A DNA stretch of 38,659 nucleotides from Devosia sp. (GTDB taxonomy: Bacteria > Pseudomonadota > Alphaproteobacteria > Rhizobiales > Devosiaceae), in contig JADGNE010000026.1 of assembly GCA_015234425.1 (NCBI GenBank), forward strand, positions 1 through 38,659, given 5' to 3'. Every line of letters starts with the position of its first letter. Position 1 is the first letter of the stretch. The notes beneath the pieces are model-generated. The model was not told the DNA's origin and ran no database searches. It saw nothing but the letters and a program-made list of their open reading frames with translations. Below, piece after piece: positions 1-6,982 of this stretch. A program made the translations under genes and the position numbers.

Positions 1-14
1 GCCCTTGCCATCTC

Positions 15-93
15 GAACTTCCTCCGCCAGCATGACCTGGTTCAGGTTCAATGGGTAACTCTCAGCTCCGGCAGCAACCGGAACACCCCAGCG
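15..93 (-). promoter_or_regulatory. TPP riboswitch (THI element)
   Basis: Read on the minus strand, the stretch starts with GGGGTG, continues with CTGAGAG and ACCC, then TTGAACCTGA, and closes with GCTGGCGGAGGAAG. These are the conserved blocks of the thiamine pyrophosphate aptamer, in the right order. The controlled gene lies off the left edge of the window; in this position it is usually a thiamine biosynthesis or thiamine transport gene, which cannot be seen here. The neighbour on the other strand is a thiamine pyrophosphokinase, which fits a thiamine locus. Confidence 0.9.
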
Positions 94-121
94 AGACGAT
101 GCAGACCTTATTGAGAGATCA

Positions 122-811
122 TTGACTGTGCAAGACCCCAGCTCAGGCGCGGCGCCACACCCGCTGCTCGCCTTCGAACGCCCCATTGCCATCGTTGGAG
201 GCGGTGCCGTCGACCCCGCGCTTCTCCACGACCTCACCGCCCGCGGCGTCGCCCTGATCGGCGCCGATGGCGGAGCCGATGTCATCGGCGATGCCGGCCT
301 CGTGCCGGAAGCCATCATCGGCGATCTGGATTCGGTGCGCGATCGTGCGGGGTGGGAGGCGCGTACCCGCGTGCTCCACATCCCGGAACAGATCACTACC
401 GATTTCCAGAAAACGCTCTATTCCACCAGCGCACCGGTCACCCTGGCACTCGGCATGACCGGCAAGCGCCTCGACCATACACTCGCCGCGCTGAGCGCCG
501 TGTTGCAATTTGCGCCGACGCGACGCCTGCTTGTCGTCGACGAAGTGGATGTGGCGCTGGCGGCGACCGGCCCGGTCAGCTTCGATGCCGGCGTGCGCGA
601 GCGGGTCTCCATTCACCCGCTGCTTCCGATAAGCTTTGTGCGCTCCACCGGGCTCTACTACCCGATGGATAAACTCCAGCTCGTGCCCGGCGGCCTCCTC
701 GGAACCTCGAATGAAGGCACGGGCGGGCTGGTGGAAATCGTCCCGGAAGATGATACGCCCTGGCTTCTGATCCTCGGCAAGGAGCGCCTCTGGGACCTTA
801 TGGCGCTATAA
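122..811 (+). CDS. Thiamine pyrophosphokinase
   Basis: This enzyme would transfer pyrophosphate from ATP to thiamine to make the cofactor TPP in the cytoplasm. The 229-residue product has the family signatures: a glycine-rich start (IVGGGA), GADGGAD near residue 48, IIGDLDSV shortly after, and the QxTTDFQK-type motif near residue 100 followed by GMTGKRLDHT. The C-terminal half is the beta-rich thiamine-binding part. The length is normal for the family. The start chosen is TTG at 122; GTG at 128 is an alternative in the same frame, and no strong ribosome binding site decides between them. It is divergent from a TPP riboswitch that begins about 30 bases upstream on the opposite strand, so the two thiamine functions probably share an intergenic control region. 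Bacterial homologues are variously called thiN or tnr3-like, so no symbol is given. Confidence 0.88.
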   Translation: MTVQDPSSGAAPHPLLAFERPIAIVGGGAVDPALLHDLTARGVALIGADGGADVIGDAGLVPEAIIGDLDSVRDRAGWEARTRVLHIPEQITTDFQKTLYSTSAPVTLALGMTGKRLDHTLAALSAVLQFAPTRRLLVVDEVDVALAATGPVSFDAGVRERVSIHPLLPISFVRSTGLYYPMDKLQLVPGGLLGTSNEGTGGLVEIVPEDDTPWLLILGKERLWDLMAL

Positions 812-827
812 TTTTGGCCTGCCGCAC

Positions 828-865
828 AAAAAAAAGCCCCCGCGCCGGTTCGACGCGAGGGCTTG
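828..865 (-). terminator. Rho-independent terminator of rpoH
   Basis: On the minus strand a stem of AAGCCCTCGCG and CGCGGGGGCTT closes over a short loop and is followed by a run of T (plus-strand A-run 828-835). It lies about 20 bases beyond the rpoH stop codon. There is no T-run on the plus strand, so it should act mainly on rpoH. Confidence 0.85.
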
Positions 866-883
866 TAGATTGGTTTCGGCCGG

Positions 884-1750
884 TCAGCTGTGTGCAGCCT
901 CGCGCACCGCTTCCTGCACCTTTTCAAAGGCGCGGACTTCGATCTGCCGGATACGCTCGCGGCTGACCTCATATTGCTGCGCCAGCTCCTCGAGCGTCGA
1001 CGGGTTCTCCTGCAGGCGCCGCGCCTGGAAAATAGCGCGCTCCCGATCATTGAGCACATCCATGGCCTGGGTAAGAAGGCCCATGCGCTCGTCGAACTCC
1101 TGGGTTTCGCCCAGAGTTGTTTCGGCATCCGGCGTGTCATCGACCAGCCAGTCCTGCCATTCCGACGAGCCCTCGTCTGCCCGCATAGGCGAGTTGAGGG
1201 ACGCATCGCCGGAGAGGCGAGCGTTCATCGACACAACGTCCTGCTCGGTCACCTTGAGCGTCGTCGCGATCTGCTTGATCTGGTCCGGATGCAGGCTCCC
1301 CTCTTCGAGAGCCGCGATCTGTCCCTTCACCTTGCGCAGGTTGAAGAACAAACGCTTTTGCGCCGCTGTGGTGCCGATTTTGACGAGGCTCCACGAGCGC
1401 AGAACATATTCCTGGATGGCGGCGCGGATCCACCACATCGCATAGGTCGCGAGACGGAAGCCCTTTTCGGGCTCGAAGCGCTTGACCGCATGCATCAGGC
1501 CCACATTGCCTTCCGAGATCACCTCGGAGATCGGCAGGCCATAGCCGCGATAGCCCATGGCGATCTTGGCGACCAGACGCAGATGGCTGGTAATGAGTTT
1601 CTGGGCGGCGCCGGGATCTTCGTGTTCCTTGTAGCGCTTTGCCAGCATGTACTCCTCGTCCGCTTCCAACATTGGAAACTTCCGGATTTCCTGCAGATAA
1701 CGCGACAGTCCGCCTTCGGCGGAAAGAACAGGCAGATTTGTTTGGGCCAT
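884..1750 (-). CDS. rpoH: RNA polymerase heat-shock sigma factor RpoH
   Basis: Sigma-32 directs RNA polymerase to heat-shock and protein-quality-control promoters. The 288-residue product has sigma region 1.2/2 (SRYLQEIRKFPML, SHLRLVAKIAMGYRGYGLP, SEGNVGLMHAVKRFEPEKG, ATYAMWWIRAAIQEYVL) and region 4 with the helix-turn-helix LEELAQQYEVSRERIRQIE near the C-terminus. It also carries the RpoH-box-like QKRLFFNLRKVK segment between regions 2 and 3, which separates RpoH from the housekeeping sigma. The open frame extends further upstream, but ATG at 1750 is chosen because AAAGGGGG lies just ahead of it and the protein then begins like other RpoH proteins (MAQTNLPVLS). It is followed by a strong terminator and preceded by a heat-shock-like promoter. 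Hyphomicrobiales often carry more than one rpoH copy; only one is seen here. Confidence 0.95.
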   Translation of the reverse strand: MAQTNLPVLSAEGGLSRYLQEIRKFPMLEADEEYMLAKRYKEHEDPGAAQKLITSHLRLVAKIAMGYRGYGLPISEVISEGNVGLMHAVKRFEPEKGFRLATYAMWWIRAAIQEYVLRSWSLVKIGTTAAQKRLFFNLRKVKGQIAALEEGSLHPDQIKQIATTLKVTEQDVVSMNARLSGDASLNSPMRADEGSSEWQDWLVDDTPDAETTLGETQEFDERMGLLTQAMDVLNDRERAIFQARRLQENPSTLEELAQQYEVSRERIRQIEVRAFEKVQEAVREAAHS

Positions 1751-1835
1751 GGACGCACCCCCTTTCAGCATCCCCCGCATTGCGCGGGCGGAACTCCGAG
1801 ACTTGTCCAGACTGGCACAAGCCGCGAATGTACCG

Positions 1836-1867
1836 CCATATATAGGGGGCACTTTGGCGAATTTAAG
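1836..1867 (-). promoter_or_regulatory. Candidate heat-shock-type promoter of rpoH
   Basis: On the minus strand, CTTA (1867-1864) is followed after 17 bases by CCTATATATGG (1846-1836). This resembles the alphaproteobacterial sigma-32 consensus CTTG-N17/18-CYTATNTNNG with one mismatch in the -35 box. Transcription would start about 80 bases before the rpoH ATG, implying autoregulation. This is a motif match only. Confidence 0.45.
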
Positions 1868-1974
1868 AGGCTGAAGCTCTATCCAACGTTACAAATTGGA
1901 CAGAGTTCCCGCAGCCGTTGTTTTCCGGCGCTTCGGTTACACAATCATTACGCGGCCGGGCGCCATTTGGTTCG

Positions 1975-1990
1975 TTCACCCTTGGGTGAA
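1975..1990. other. 16-base inverted repeat between rpoH and rluD
   Basis: TTCACCC-TT-GGGTGAA is a perfect 7-base inverted repeat with a 2-base centre, 12 bases beyond the rluD stop and about 225 bases upstream of the rpoH start. It has no T-run, so it looks more like a protein-binding site than a terminator. Its role is unknown. Confidence 0.3.
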
Positions 1991-2001
1991 TCGCTCTCAG
2001 C

Positions 2002-3030
2002 CTATCGTGCGATAGCCCGATTATACTGGCCAAGCGCTTCTTCGAGCGCCGCGAGGTCGTCGGGAAGCTCGGCCTCGAACATCATCTCTTCGCCCGTGCT
2101 CGGGTGCTCGAAGCCCAGCTCGGCCGCATGCAGCGCCTGCCGGCCAAGGCCTCGGACGATCTCTGCGAGCTCTTCTGGAAGCTTGTTGATCTTGGTGGCA
2201 TAGCCCGAGGCATAGACAGGGTCTGCAACCAGCGGATGGCCGATATAGGCCATGTGGACACGGATCTGGTGCGTGCGCCCGGTCTCGAGCTGGCATTGGA
2301 TCCGGGTGATGTCCCAGCCCTCGTCGCCATAGCGCGCTTCTACGGCATAATGAGTAATCGCCTCGCGACCCTCCTTGCGGACAGCCTGCTTGAGCCGATT
2401 GGCGGGATCGCGCCCCAGCGGCACGTCGACAGTTCCAACGCCGCCATTGGTCATGCCCCAGGCGAAAGCGGTATAGGCGCGGTGCAGCGGGCCGGTGCGG
2501 CCATGGTCGGCAAACTGTGCGGAGAGATGGCGGTGCGCCTGCTCAGTCTTGGCTGCCACCATCACGCCCGACGTATCCTTGTCGAGCCGGTGCACGATGC
2601 CGGGCCGCCTGACCCCGCCAATGCCCTTGAGGCTATCGCCGCAATGAAAGATCAGCGCATTGACCAGTGTGCCGTCCCGCGAGCCCGGCGCAGGGTGCAC
2701 CACCATGCCCACCGGCTTGTTGATGACGATGAGATCGTCGTCCTCATAGAGGATGTCGAGCGGGATATCCTGGCCCTGCGGCTCTGGATCTTCAGGGGGT
2801 GGGGCAAGAAGGACGATTGTCTCGCCGGTCTTCAGGCGATATTTGGGTTCGCTGACGGTCTTGCCGTCGATGGAGACGGCGCCGGACAGGATAAGATCCT
2901 TGATCCGGCTTCGGCTGAGCACGTCATGCTCCTTGGCCAGGACGGCATCGAGCCGACCACCGGCGTTGATTTCATCGACGACTACCTCGACCGGCTCGCC
3001 CTCGAATTCGAAATCGGTGTCTTCTGCCAT
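2002..3030 (-). CDS. rluD: Large-subunit rRNA pseudouridine synthase, RluD/RluA family
   Basis: The enzyme converts specific uridines to pseudouridine; RluD acts on helix 69 of 23S rRNA. The product (342 residues from the chosen start) has an N-terminal S4 RNA-binding domain (GRLDAVLAKE...SRSRIKDLILSG, roughly residues 25-85). The catalytic domain follows, with NKPVGMVVHPAPG and the active-site motif HRLDKDTSG containing the catalytic aspartate, and later GRTHQIRVHMAYIGHPL. The frame is open upstream to 3147, but ATG at 3030 is preferred because family members begin close to this point and the extra upstream residues are the antisense of the neighbour gene. The start shares the tetranucleotide CATG with a divergent gene at 3029. 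RluD against RluA or RluC is judged by the S4 domain and overall length; RluC remains possible. Confidence 0.85.
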   Translation of the reverse strand: MAEDTDFEFEGEPVEVVVDEINAGGRLDAVLAKEHDVLSRSRIKDLILSGAVSIDGKTVSEPKYRLKTGETIVLLAPPPEDPEPQGQDIPLDILYEDDDLIVINKPVGMVVHPAPGSRDGTLVNALIFHCGDSLKGIGGVRRPGIVHRLDKDTSGVMVAAKTEQAHRHLSAQFADHGRTGPLHRAYTAFAWGMTNGGVGTVDVPLGRDPANRLKQAVRKEGREAITHYAVEARYGDEGWDITRIQCQLETGRTHQIRVHMAYIGHPLVADPVYASGYATKINKLPEELAEIVRGLGRQALHAAELGFEHPSTGEEMMFEAELPDDLAALEEALGQYNRAIAR

Positions 3031-3382
3031 GAGTGATCCTGAAAAGTCCGGCAACAACGTCAACCCGGCAGATGCAAAGATCTCGCCCGAGGCGGCTGCT
3101 GCTTTTGGAAAGGCGCGCCGATCCTTCGCTTTTTCGATCGGCATCATGTTGGTCGGCTTTATGGCCGTTGGCTTCGCGCTTGTCTATCGGCTCAACCGCG
3201 ATAGCCCGCCCCCGCCACAAACTGCCGCGGTTCTGGTGCCAGCCGAGGCGGAAGTGGTCTCCGCGCTGTCCACCGATGGCACCATTCAGGTGACTTACAG
3301 CCTCAATGGCAGTGTGAGCCTTGCAGTGTTTGATGCCGGCACGGGCGAACTCATCCGCACCATCGAGATCGGGCGCCGCTAA
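3029..3382 (+). CDS. Small single-pass membrane protein of unknown function
   Basis: The 117-residue product has a hydrophilic N-terminus of about 30 residues, one hydrophobic membrane segment (about residues 35-54, SIGIMLVGFMAVGFALVYRL), a proline-rich stretch and a small beta-rich C-terminal domain ending in IEIGRR. It probably sits in the inner membrane with the C-terminal part in the periplasm. ATG at 3029 is used; the frame is open far upstream, but that part is antisense to rluD. Its ATG overlaps the rluD ATG on the other strand by two bases. It converges on the next gene with a 9-base gap. I believe related small proteins occur beside rluD in other Hyphomicrobiales, possibly the DUF6476 family, but I cannot verify this. 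Confidence 0.7.
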   Translation: MSDPEKSGNNVNPADAKISPEAAAAFGKARRSFAFSIGIMLVGFMAVGFALVYRLNRDSPPPPQTAAVLVPAEAEVVSALSTDGTIQVTYSLNGSVSLAVFDAGTGELIRTIEIGRR

Positions 3383-3391
3383 GCCCGACCG

Positions 3392-4348
3392 CTAGCGGCC
3401 CTGGATTTCCCGAACTGCAGCCAGTCGGTCGGCCAATGTGCCGCCGCGCGGCTGGGCCGGTTGATGCTCGATCACATCTTCGCTTTCCCCGTCGTCGGCA
3501 AAGCGCTGCACGCGCGCGAAAAGGCTCTCCTCTTCCGGCGCGGCGGTCGCCGCCTGCGGTTCGGGTGCATAGACCAGCCGGCTGACGCTGGTGGCAATGG
3601 CGTTGAGCTGGGCGCGCAGCGCGCCGCGATCGAGCGTGTTGCTGTCCCAGCCCGATAGGATGGCGCTCTGCACATCCATCACGCTGACGCGCAGCTTTTC
3701 CACCTCGTCCTCAAGGCCCAGCCGGTCGGCCAGCAATCTGTCGTCACGCGTCCCATCGGGGCCTTTTTCCGGTCCGTCAGTCTCGGCGAGCAGGGCATTG
3801 AGCTGGTTTTCCGCGCTCGCCATCCGCGCTTCGGCGTCCTCGAGATCTTCGGGCACAGCCGCAGCCATGGGCTGGCTGTTCACGCCTGAGCGCAGCTCGT
3901 CCATCTCGGTGCGACGCGTCTCGGCTTCCCGCTCGCGCATGCGCAGGCGCTGGGCGAGGTCGGTCGTTTCTTTTTCGAGCTCGATAATGCGGGCCCGCAT
4001 TTCGATTTCGCGCTTTTCGAACTCCCGGACAATGCCTAGGTGCTTCTCGCGTTCGATCTGCAGTGCCCCGAGGTCGGTGCTCTTCTGGCTGGCGGCGCTC
4101 ACCTGCTCGGCCAGCCGCTGGCGCAGCGCCTCGACATTCATTTCCAGCCGCCGCGTGGTGAGAGCGAATTCGGCCCGCAGCTGATCCTTGTCAGCGCGGA
4201 ATTCAGCCAGGGTAATGGGTGTTGCCGCTTCGATCCGGCGCTTGGTCAGGCGGACGGCCCGCTTCCACACGGCCGGCATGATGATGAGCGCGACAAGGCC
4301 GGCAGCCAGCACGCCCAGGGCGAAATACATCAAGTTTTCGATCAGCAT
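3392..4348 (-). CDS. Membrane-anchored coiled-coil protein, unknown function
   Basis: The 318-residue product starts with one membrane helix (about residues 5-25, NLMYFALGVLAAGLVALIIM). A long, strongly charged heptad-rich region rich in Arg and Glu (roughly residues 35-190) follows, predicted to form a coiled coil, and then a flexible acidic tail ending in LADRLAAVREIQGR. This architecture is common in conserved hypothetical proteins of Hyphomicrobiales and suggests a structural or scaffold role at the inner membrane. ATG at 4348 is chosen because GGAG lies about 10 bases upstream and it places the membrane helix at the N-terminus; the open frame itself reaches 4396. Confidence 0.75.
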   Translation of the reverse strand: MLIENLMYFALGVLAAGLVALIIMPAVWKRAVRLTKRRIEAATPITLAEFRADKDQLRAEFALTTRRLEMNVEALRQRLAEQVSAASQKSTDLGALQIEREKHLGIVREFEKREIEMRARIIELEKETTDLAQRLRMREREAETRRTEMDELRSGVNSQPMAAAVPEDLEDAEARMASAENQLNALLAETDGPEKGPDGTRDDRLLADRLGLEDEVEKLRVSVMDVQSAILSGWDSNTLDRGALRAQLNAIATSVSRLVYAPEPQAATAAPEEESLFARVQRFADDGESEDVIEHQPAQPRGGTLADRLAAVREIQGR

Positions 4349-4474
4349 CACGCAATACTCCAACCGTAACCGCAGGCGGCGCCGAAGAGGCTCCATCCTG
4401 TATTTGGCGACGCTGGGCCCGTCTGGCGGGTCCCGCCAGTCCCGGACCCTAACCCACTTTGTGCCGCCCCGTCA

Positions 4475-4502
4475 CGACAAAGCCGGAGCGAACGCCCCGG
4501 CT
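4475..4502 (-). terminator. Probable terminator downstream of eipA
   Basis: On the minus strand AGCCGGGGC, a TTCG-type loop and the pairing GC-CCGGCT form a compact hairpin followed by TTTGTCGTG. The T-run is short, so termination may be weak. It lies about 45 bases beyond the eipA stop. Confidence 0.5.
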
Positions 4503-4544
4503 GTGCAAGACTTTACCGCCAAGACCCTACCGCAATGGGCGCGA

Positions 4545-5114
4545 TCAGAACGGGTTCCAGGTGGGCTGGTTGGTGAAGTTGAGATAGCCCACATTGATGC
4601 CGAGCCGCGCGCCAACGCCGGAGCGGATGGGCACGACCACCACATTGCCGCGCTTGACCACCGTCATGCCAAGCCCGCCGAAGACATAGGCCGAACCATC
4701 AACGCCGGGATAACGGCCCAGGATGTCCTGGATGGTGTTGAGGTTATAGACCAGCATCATCACTTTCGAGCCGTCCCCGCCGACGTCAAAGCCGATGCTT
4801 GGACCCTGCCAGAACAGCGAGTACTGCCCGGCATTGCGGGTGTGGAGCGTGCCTTCACCGTATTTGGCGCCGACAAAAAGTGCGCCACCGGCTTCTTCGC
4901 CGAGCACATAGCCATTGGGCAGGCCGAACTGGCTGACAGCCCGCTCCACCACCGAGGCAAGGCCCTGCGCGGCAGAGCCAAAAAATTCGCGGCCGCTTTC
5001 GACCAGTTCTTCACCGGAATAGGTGTCGCTCAGCGATCCCTGGGCCATCACCGGGGCAGCCGGCAAGGCAAAGGCGATAATCAGGGTAGCGATCCGGGCC
5101 AGACGCTTCAGCAT
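4545..5114 (-). CDS. eipA: EipA-like envelope integrity protein (DUF1134)
   Basis: The 189-residue product has a signal peptide (hydrophobic segment followed by AQG near residue 25). The rest is the DUF1134 beta-rich domain, rich in glycine and aromatic residues (SLFWQGPSIGFDVGGDGSKVMMLVYNL is split over residues 100-130) and ending LNFTNQPTWNPF. In Brucella this family includes EipA, a periplasmic protein needed for envelope integrity and under cell-cycle (CtrA) control. Its function here is inferred from that family. The length matches full-length members. It stands alone between a terminator and a divergent YHS-domain gene. The ATG at 5114 gives a correct signal peptide. Confidence 0.85.
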   Translation of the reverse strand: MLKRLARIATLIIAFALPAAPVMAQGSLSDTYSGEELVESGREFFGSAAQGLASVVERAVSQFGLPNGYVLGEEAGGALFVGAKYGEGTLHTRNAGQYSLFWQGPSIGFDVGGDGSKVMMLVYNLNTIQDILGRYPGVDGSAYVFGGLGMTVVKRGNVVVVPIRSGVGARLGINVGYLNFTNQPTWNPF

Positions 5115-5212
5115 TGAATTCTCCCAACGGCGACGATCGTGGCGGTTACGAAGACCTTAAGGTCTTTGCGGCAAATTCACCTCATGCTGACCTGCCGATC
5201 CTGAGCGCGATA

Positions 5213-5710
5213 ATGACGCATATCTCTAAACAAATCTTAACCATGCTGGCCCTGTTGCTGCCGCTATTGGGCCTCTTTGCCGCCATGGTTCAGACCGCGC
5301 AGGCCCAGTCGGTGGTGAGCTATATCGTCACTGATCCGCTGACGGGCGTGGCAATCGGCGGCATGGATCCGGTGTCCTATTTTACTGATCCGGCCCCTCT
5401 GCCGGGTCGGCCGGAATTTGAGACCGAATGGATGGGTGCCCCCTGGCACTTCGCCAACGCGGCCAATCTTGAAAACTTCAAGCGTGCCCCGGAAATCTAT
5501 GTGCCTCAATATGGTGGCCATGGCGCGATGAGCATGGCGCGCGGCTTCGTGTCCGATTCAGACCCGGCGATCTACACCGTCTTCAAGCAGCGGCTGTTCC
5601 TGTTTTACTCGGCTTCTAACCGTGAAGCCTTCCTCCTGTCGCCCGATGCAGCAGCCCGCCAGGGGCTGGCCAATTGGCCGGCATTGTCCAAAACACTTTC
5701 CACCCGGTAG
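5213..5710 (+). CDS. Exported YHS-domain protein
   Basis: The 165-residue product begins with a cleavable signal peptide (hydrophobic core about residues 11-28, ending AQA). A YHS-type domain follows: GMDPVSYFTDPAPLPGRPEF, then WHFANAANLENFKRAPEIYVPQYGG. YHS domains are often found with metal-handling proteins, but this one lacks the usual cysteines, so no metal role is claimed. The frame is open back to 5114; ATG at 5213 is used because it starts the signal peptide, although its ribosome binding site is weak. Family members in alphaproteobacteria are usually annotated only as YHS domain proteins. Confidence 0.75.
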   Translation: MTHISKQILTMLALLLPLLGLFAAMVQTAQAQSVVSYIVTDPLTGVAIGGMDPVSYFTDPAPLPGRPEFETEWMGAPWHFANAANLENFKRAPEIYVPQYGGHGAMSMARGFVSDSDPAIYTVFKQRLFLFYSASNREAFLLSPDAAARQGLANWPALSKTLSTR

Positions 5711-5782
5711 TGCGGCGACGCCTCGCCCATTATTGTCCCACTGACTGATTCTCGCCCGACGGGCGCTACGGAGACCCCACCC

Positions 5783-6532
5783 ATGGCCGATATTATTGAG
5801 CTCAAGGCAACCGATCTCGCGGCCATGCTCTGCTCCAGAGTCTGCCACGACCTCATCAACCCCATCGGCGCGATCGGGAACGGTCTGGAAGTTCTGGCCG
5901 ACCCCAATCAGGGCGAGATGGCTGGCGATGCGCGTGAGTTGATCGCCAATGCCGCCAAGCAGAGCCGCGCCAAGCTCGAGTTTGCCCGCCTCGCCTATGG
6001 CGCGTCCTCGACCTCCGGTACCGACATCGACACGCGTGAATGCGAGCGCGTCGCCCGCATCCAGTTCGATGTCGAAAAGGCAGATCTCGACTGGCAGGTG
6101 CCGCTGATCCTGCTGCCCAAGCACAAGGCCAAGCTGTTCATGAACATGCTGCTGATCGCAGCCGGTTCGGTGCCGCGTGGTGGCACGGTGACCGCCAGGA
6201 TCATCGGGGCGGCCGGCGAAGAGCGTTTCGAGTTCACCTCGAAGAGCGATCCGGAAAAGCGTCAGAAGACGCTCGTGCCGTCGGGCGCAGCTGGCCTCCT
6301 CTCCGGCATGCCGGAAGAAGGCTTTGTCGACGCGCGCGGCATCCAGCCTTTCTACACGGGCCTGCTCGCCCGCATGACCGACATGGAAATCAACATCGGC
6401 CTCGAGAACGACCAGTTCTTCTTCACAGCCGTCCCCAAGGCCAAGGATGCTGAAGTCGCGCCGGCGGCCGCAGACGCTCCCGCAGCGACCACCCCGGACG
6501 CTCCGGATGCGTCCGCCACGTCGGGCGAATGA
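5783..6532 (+). CDS. chpT: Histidine phosphotransferase ChpT
   Basis: ChpT relays phosphate from the hybrid kinase CckA to CtrA and CpdR, setting CtrA activity through the cell cycle. The 249-residue product carries the family signature CHDLINPIGAIGNGLE with the phosphorylatable His at about residue 22. A helical dimerisation part and a degenerate kinase-like domain follow, without ATP-binding motifs. The last 30 residues are an alanine/proline-rich tail that is probably disordered and is an extension beyond the core family. It sits 75 bases upstream of a CheY-like regulator in the same direction, and ctrA itself lies about 3 kb away. The start at 5783 leaves GGAG about 10 bases upstream. Confidence 0.9.
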   Translation: MADIIELKATDLAAMLCSRVCHDLINPIGAIGNGLEVLADPNQGEMAGDARELIANAAKQSRAKLEFARLAYGASSTSGTDIDTRECERVARIQFDVEKADLDWQVPLILLPKHKAKLFMNMLLIAAGSVPRGGTVTARIIGAAGEERFEFTSKSDPEKRQKTLVPSGAAGLLSGMPEEGFVDARGIQPFYTGLLARMTDMEINIGLENDQFFFTAVPKAKDAEVAPAAADAPAATTPDAPDASATSGE

Positions 6533-6607
6533 TTGGCATTTCGCTAACCATTCTCCAACCGTTTGCGGTCCATAATCCGGGCGGATAGTTCTGCCCGGAG
6601 GATCGTT

Positions 6608-6973
6608 ATGCGCAGCTGCCTGATCGTTGACGATTCCAGTGTCGTGCGCAAAGTGGCCCGTCGCATCCTCGAAGACCTCGACTATATCGTCGATGAAGCC
6701 GAGGACGGCCAGGAGGCCTTTGAAAAGTGCCGGCAGGAAATGCCGGACGCCATCCTGCTCGACTGGAGCATGCCCATCATGGGCGGGCTGGAATTTCTCA
6801 AGCTTCTCCGCGCCTTCGTTGGTGGCGAAAAGCCCCGTGTCATTTACTGCACTGTCGAAAACGACATCGGCGCCGTCGCCATGGCCCTCAGGGCGGGCGC
6901 CGATGATTACATGATGAAGCCCTTCGACCGGGTGCTGCTCGAAGCCAAGTTCGAGCAGGTCGCGGCTGCCTGA
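6608..6973 (+). CDS. Single-domain CheY-like response regulator
   Basis: The 121-residue product is a stand-alone receiver domain: acidic pair D8-D9, phosphoacceptor D52 (ILLDWSMP), a Thr/Val switch region near residue 81 (CTVEND) and the conserved Lys in MMKPF near residue 104. No output domain is present. It lies just after chpT with a good ribosome binding site (GGAGGATCGTT) and is convergent with the next gene, 9 bases apart. Its position suggests a role in the CckA-ChpT phosphorelay or in motility. The sequence does not look like CpdR or DivK, so I do not assign a symbol. A hairpin (6577-6598) reaches into its ribosome binding site. Confidence 0.85.
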   Translation: MRSCLIVDDSSVVRKVARRILEDLDYIVDEAEDGQEAFEKCRQEMPDAILLDWSMPIMGGLEFLKLLRAFVGGEKPRVIYCTVENDIGAVAMALRAGADDYMMKPFDRVLLEAKFEQVAAA

Positions 6974-6982
6974 GGCCTTCGC

